Below are positions 4,956 to 8,861 of a stretch of 8,861 nucleotides of DNA, piece by piece. The DNA is from CAZYMF01 sp964648215 (GTDB taxonomy: Bacteria; Desulfobacterota; Binatia; HRBIN30; JACQVA1). The stretch's first letter is position 1. Each line of letters opens with the position of its first letter. Where the stretch lies: positions 1 through 8,861 of the forward strand of contig CAZYMF010000201.1 of assembly GCA_964648215.1 (NCBI GenBank), in the 5' to 3' direction. The notes under the pieces were generated by a model, which saw nothing but the letters and a program-made list of their open reading frames with translations, was not told where the DNA came from and did not search any database. The translations under genes and the position numbers were made by a program.

Positions 4956-7900
4956 CAGGCGGGAGACGGAGAAGATCGGCCTTGCCGGCGGCTGAGGACC
5001 GCGCCCTTCTCGCCGACGTCCACCGGCACACCGTCCCGGTAGAGAATCACCTGATTCGAGAACGGCGACACCCGGGCGCCGGGGGTGAGGATGCCGACGA
5101 GGTTGAGCGGGTCGGCGGCGGCGATCAGCGCGGTCTCCCCCTTGCCCGCGCTCCGGCGCACGGCGCGCAGGGCGTCGACGGCTTCGGGCAACGCGAACTG
5201 CTCGCCGACGTAGCCGGCGACGAAGCGGCCGCCGCGGATCTCGCCGCGCGCTTCCAGCCGGCGGAAGATGCCGAGCAGCTTGCGCCAGGCCGGAGCCCGC
5301 ACCTCGCGCGCGAGCAGCTCGCGCACGACGACGCCGTAGCGGCGCAGGAGCTGCCACGCGAAGCGCTCGTGCGCCTCCTCCTCCGCGGCCGTCGCCGTTC
5401 CCGGCGGACGCAGCAGGGCCCAGCGACCGACCGGCATCAGGCGGCGCGCCGAGCCGCCGCGCAGCGCCCGCAGATGACGTCTCGGGCGACGCTTCGCCTC
5501 GGGCAGCAGCAACGTGCGCAAGCCGGCAATGCCGTCGCCCGTCACCAGGCCTCGCGCCACCAGCTCCCACAACGCCTCTTCGGTCTGGCTCGGGAGCTGA
5601 CCGGTGGCACGCGCGATGTCGGCGAGAAAGGCGGCGCCGTAGCGTTCGAGATGCGCCAGCACGTCGCCGGCGGCAGAGGAGAGATCGCCGCGAGCATCGC
5701 CGTCGGCCGGCGGCGGCTCGAGCAGAAGAGGCAGAGATTCGCGCAGCACGAACGCCAGGGGCGCCGCACGGGTCGGCGCCGCGCGCCGCTTTCCGCGCAC
5801 CGGCCGTGGTCCGTTTGCCGCATCGTCCGTCTCCTCGCCGTTCGCGGCGGCCAGGCGCAGCCGTCCCCACGCCACCTCACCGGCGAGGCAGAGCTGCTCG
5901 AGGTCGCCGCCGCCGTAGAGATCGATGCGCGCCGCCAATACGTCGCGCTCCCACGCCGGCGCCGGCAGCTCGAGCCCCTGCAGCTGGCCGATCACCTGCG
6001 CCACGCCGTCGCGCCCGTGCAGCTGCGTGCCCGGATGCACGTGCTGCCAGCGCAGCAGGAAGCGAATGAAATCGGAGGGCGACACGGCCTCGATCTCGCG
6101 CCGCAGCTTACCGATCGTCAGCCGATGGATGCGGGCGAGCAGCCGGCGGTCGCACCACTCNNNNNNNNNNNNNNNNNNNNNNNNNNNNNNNNNNNNNNNN
6201 NNNNNNNNNNNNNNNNNNNNNNNNNNNNNNNNNNNNNNNNNNNNNNNNNNNNNNNNNNNNCGCCGCCGCGATCTTGGTCTCCGGCAGGCCGAGGCGTTCG
6301 CTCAGCCCCGCCGCCGTCGTCGGACCGACACACTCCATCCAGCCTTGGACGATCGTGCGCATGGCGTCTTCGGGCTCGATGGACGGGGCACCGGTGGGGC
6401 TGTCGGGGGGATCGAGACGCACGCCGGGCAAGGCGGTGGCAACGTGCAGGCGCTCGGCAGCTACCACCGCGAGGTGTCCGCCCACGTCGACCCGCGCGGC
6501 GCGACCGTCGTGAATCAGCTCGGCCGCGAGCTCCTGCCAGCCGGCGACGTTGGCTCCACCCGAATGGAGGAGATCGAGCGGCAGCACAACGAGGCTGAGA
6601 AGCGCATCGTGGAGCTCGTCGGCGTCGCGCACGTCGGGCCAGGCCTGCGCTCGCACCTCCGCGATCGCCGCCGGGTCGAGGGCGCCGCAGCCGCCGGCGA
6701 GATCGGGGTCGACACGGCGCAGCGAGACCGCCCGGGCGCGGCGCTCCTCCAGCGGGGCGTCGTCGAGAAACGCGTACGGGTTGGCGTTGAGGATCTCGTG
6801 CGACATCGGCGACGGCGCCGCCGTGTCGATGGCCACGGTGCGAATGTCGCCCGCCCCGATGGCTTCGATCACCTGGCGCAGGCCGTCGACGTCCATCGCC
6901 TCGTGCAGGCAGTTGTCGACGGTCTCGTTCACCAGCGGATGATCCGGCGGCTCGATGGCACCGCGCGGGTGATTGTCGCCACAGGCGAGCTGCGCCGGGA
7001 ACACGGCGGCGAGCAGATCCTCCGCGCGCATGCGCTGGATGGGCATCGGTACCCGCCGGCCACCGGTGTGGCGCAGCAGCGCCAGCGCACGCGTCGCGTT
7101 CCAGCGCCAGCGATTGGTGAACATCGGCGAGGCCAACGCGGCCTGAACGAGATCTCCTTCGAGCGTGGCCGGCCGCACCATGGCGAAAACGCCTTCCAGC
7201 GCGAAGCTGTGCTGCTCGCCGAGCGAGAGCACGATGCCGTCGTCGGTGGCCGCCGCCTGCAGCTCGAAATCGAACGTGCGGCAGAAACGCTTTCGAAGCG
7301 CCAGCCCCCAGGCACGGTTGATGCGGCCGCCGAAGGGCGCGTGGACGACGAGCTGCATGCCGCCGCTCTCGTCGAAGAAGCGCTCGGCGATGACCGTGCG
7401 CGGCGTCGGCACGGCCCCCAGTGCCGCCAGCGTCTCGGAAACGTAGGCAACGACCTGCTCGGCGCCGGCCCGGTCGAGGCCGCACTCTTCCTGCAAGAAC
7501 GCGACGGCCCCAGCTCGACCTCCCCCAACCCCCTCCTTGGCAAGGAGGGGGCGAGAGGGAGGTTGAACGCACGGTTCACCCAGTCGCGCCGCCACCTCCT
7601 GGCGCAGCTCGCCGACCGCGACCGAGAGCTCCGCAGTCCGGGCCGGCGCCTCGCCGAGCCAGAACGGGATCGTCGGCGGCGCCCCCTCGGCGTCGATCAC
7701 GCGGACGCGCCCCGACTCGACCCGGCGGATGCGCCAGGAGCGATTGCCGAGCAGGAAGATGTCTCCCGCCATGCTCTCGACGGCGAAGTCCTCGTTGACC
7801 TTGCCGACGAACGTCCCTGCCGGCTCCTCGATCACGTCGTAGTCGGCGGTATCGGGAATCGCGCCGCCGCTGGTGATCGCGGCCAGCTTGGCGCCGCGAC

Positions 7901-8861
7901 GCGGGCGCAAGCGGCCGTGGACGCGGTCGCGGTGCAGATGCGCCGAGCGCCGCCCCCGGCTGGTGGCCACTCCTTCCGAGAGCATCTCGAGAACGGCCTC
8001 GAACTTCTCGCGCGCGAGGCGGCGAAAGGGGTAGGCGCGCCGCACCAGTTGCCAGAGCTCTTCCTCGCCGATCTCGCCGCTGGCGACCGTGGCGACCATC
8101 TGCTGCGCCAGGATGTCGAGCGGGTTCGCGCAAAGGGAGATGCGATCGAGCTGTCCCTGGCGAACGGCGCGTATCGCGGCGGCGCACTGGACGAGGTCGT
8201 CGCGCGTGAGCGGGAACAGAATGCCCTTGGGGATGGCGCCGAGCCAGTGCCCCGAGCGGCCGACCCGCTGCAGCAGCGTGGCCAGGGTGCGCGGCGAGCC
8301 GAGATGGCAGACCAGGTCGACATGGCCGACGTCGATGCCGAGCTCGAGGGAAGCGGTGGCAACGACGACGGGGACGCCGCCGCTCTTGAGGCCCTCCTCG
8401 GCCCGCAGCCGGATCTTGCGCGACAAGCTGCCGTGATGCGCCGCCACCTTGCCCTCGCCCAGGCGCTGCTCCAGTTGATGGGCGACGCGCTCGACCAGAC
8501 GGCGCGTGTTGACGAAGACGATCGTCGTGCGATGGCTGCGCGTGTGGCCGACGATGCGATCGTAGATGTCGGCGTAGAGCTCGTGCGTGGCGATCGGGCC
8601 CAGCTCCTGGTCGGTCACCTCGACGCCGAGGTCGATCTCGCGCCGGTGGCCGACGTCGACGATGGCGCAGTCGGGGACGTCGTCGAGGATCAGCCGCTCG
8701 CTGCCGACGAGGAGGCGGGCGATCTCGGCGATCGGCTTCTGTGTCGCGCTCAGGCCGATGCGTTGCAGGCGGCGGCCGGTCAGGGCGTCGAGCCGTTCCA
8801 GCGACAGCGCCAGGTGGGCGCCGCGCTTGTCGCCGGCGACGGCGTGGATCTCGTCGACGAT
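4952..8861 (-). CDS. lhr: Lhr-type ATP-dependent helicase, long form (5' end outside window, internal assembly gap)
   Basis: The coding sequence enters at 8861 and stops at TGA 4952-4954. About 1,269 residues are visible, plus those lost in the 100-N gap and the missing N-terminus (Walker A side). The long Lhr family runs to about 1,500. Lhr is a superfamily 2 3'-5' DNA translocase and RNA:DNA helicase linked to DNA repair. Visible are motif II DEIH (8844-8855), motif III SAT (8742-8750), VVVATASLELGIDVGHVDLV (motif V) and motif VI QRVGRSGH (8247-8270). The Lhr-core winged-helix and accessory region follows, for example ILAQQMVA and VGKVNEDFAVESMAGDIFLL. The long C-terminal domain includes FGGRINRAWGLALRKRF and, after the gap, EWCDRRLLARIHRLTIGKLR and FIRFLLRWQHVHPGTQ. 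The apparent starts at 8618 and 6085 are internal GTG codons with family sequence continuing upstream. The frames on either side of the gap differ because 100 is not a multiple of 3; no real frameshift is implied. A palindromic element is embedded at 7516-7565. Confidence 0.95.
6161..6260. other. Assembly gap (100 N) inside lhr
   Basis: Exactly 100 undetermined bases inside the lhr C-terminal domain. Complete codons abut both edges (6261-6263 upstream, 6158-6160 downstream), so the true missing length should be a multiple of 3, unlike the placeholder. From my recollection of the family, about 20-30 residues lie between LPETKIAAA and EWCDRRLL, so the real gap may be shorter than 100 bases. Confidence 0.95.
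7516..7565. repeat. Nested REP-like palindrome embedded in frame in lhr
   Basis: The inner arms are perfect: CCCCCTCCTTG (7529-7539) and CAAGGAGGGGG (7541-7551) around a single G. The outer arms CGACCTCCC (7516-7524) and GGGAGGTTG (7557-7565) pair at 8 of 9 positions plus one G-T. Unpaired internal loops of 4 and 5 bases separate the two stems. This form (CCTCC...GGAGG palindrome with nested arms) is typical of dispersed extragenic palindromes found in many proteobacterial genomes. Here it is translated as part of Lhr, as QPPSRPLLAKEGVGGGR. Only one copy is visible in the window, so dispersed status is inferred from type, not shown. Confidence 0.7.

Noticed and set aside
4338..5870. N-terminal extension of the matrixin frame back to 5870
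   Set aside because: It overlaps the partner gene and lhr on the same strand in another frame and is Arg-rich junk. The start at 4337 has an RBS and signal peptide.
6108..6160. Real frameshift or pseudogene status of lhr
   Set aside because: The frame change coincides exactly with the 100-N placeholder and both sides show intact family sequence, so a gap artefact explains it.
4982..6598. Long plus-strand open frame (538 residues) opposite lhr
   Set aside because: Antisense shadow of a strongly conserved helicase; it crosses the N gap and has no family motif or RBS.

Overview
The window is G+C-rich bacterial chromosomal DNA, probably from a metagenome-assembled genome, since two blocks of exactly 100 N (3483-3582 and 6161-6260) look like scaffold placeholders. 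Several features suggest a Gram-negative, deltaproteobacteria-like lineage (Desulfobacterota, Binatota or Myxococcota type): very high G+C coding sequence, secreted matrixin-type proteases, a possible C-terminal sorting tail, and a long-form Lhr helicase. This assignment is inference from gene content; no taxonomic marker is present.

Left part, plus strand: the last 11 codons of an unidentified gene, then rarA (AAA+ ATPase acting at stalled replication forks). These are followed by a 110-residue exported protein of unknown function, a tRNA-Ala(GGC) with the G3-U70 identity pair, and a 163-residue ferritin-like/rubrerythrin-type protein. That last gene converges on a minus-strand HAD hydrolase, and a small perfect hairpin lies between them.

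Right part, minus strand (transcribed right to left): lhr, a very large superfamily 2 helicase, fills 4952-8861 and runs off the right edge. It is interrupted by the second N gap, which also breaks its reading frame artificially. A nested 50-bp palindrome sits in frame inside lhr and resembles a dispersed REP-type element. After lhr come two exported proteins whose genes overlap by ATGA: a 194-residue beta-rich protein of unknown function, and a 244-residue matrixin zinc protease with a possible C-terminal membrane/sorting tail. Beyond the first N gap lies the HAD hydrolase on the same strand.

rarA and lhr are genome-maintenance genes. The translationally coupled protease/partner pair is the most unusual unit. 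The partner's pattern recalls the netrin/TIMP OB-fold, so a protease-inhibitor pair is a testable idea but only a hypothesis. No phage, CRISPR, transposase or defence genes are visible.
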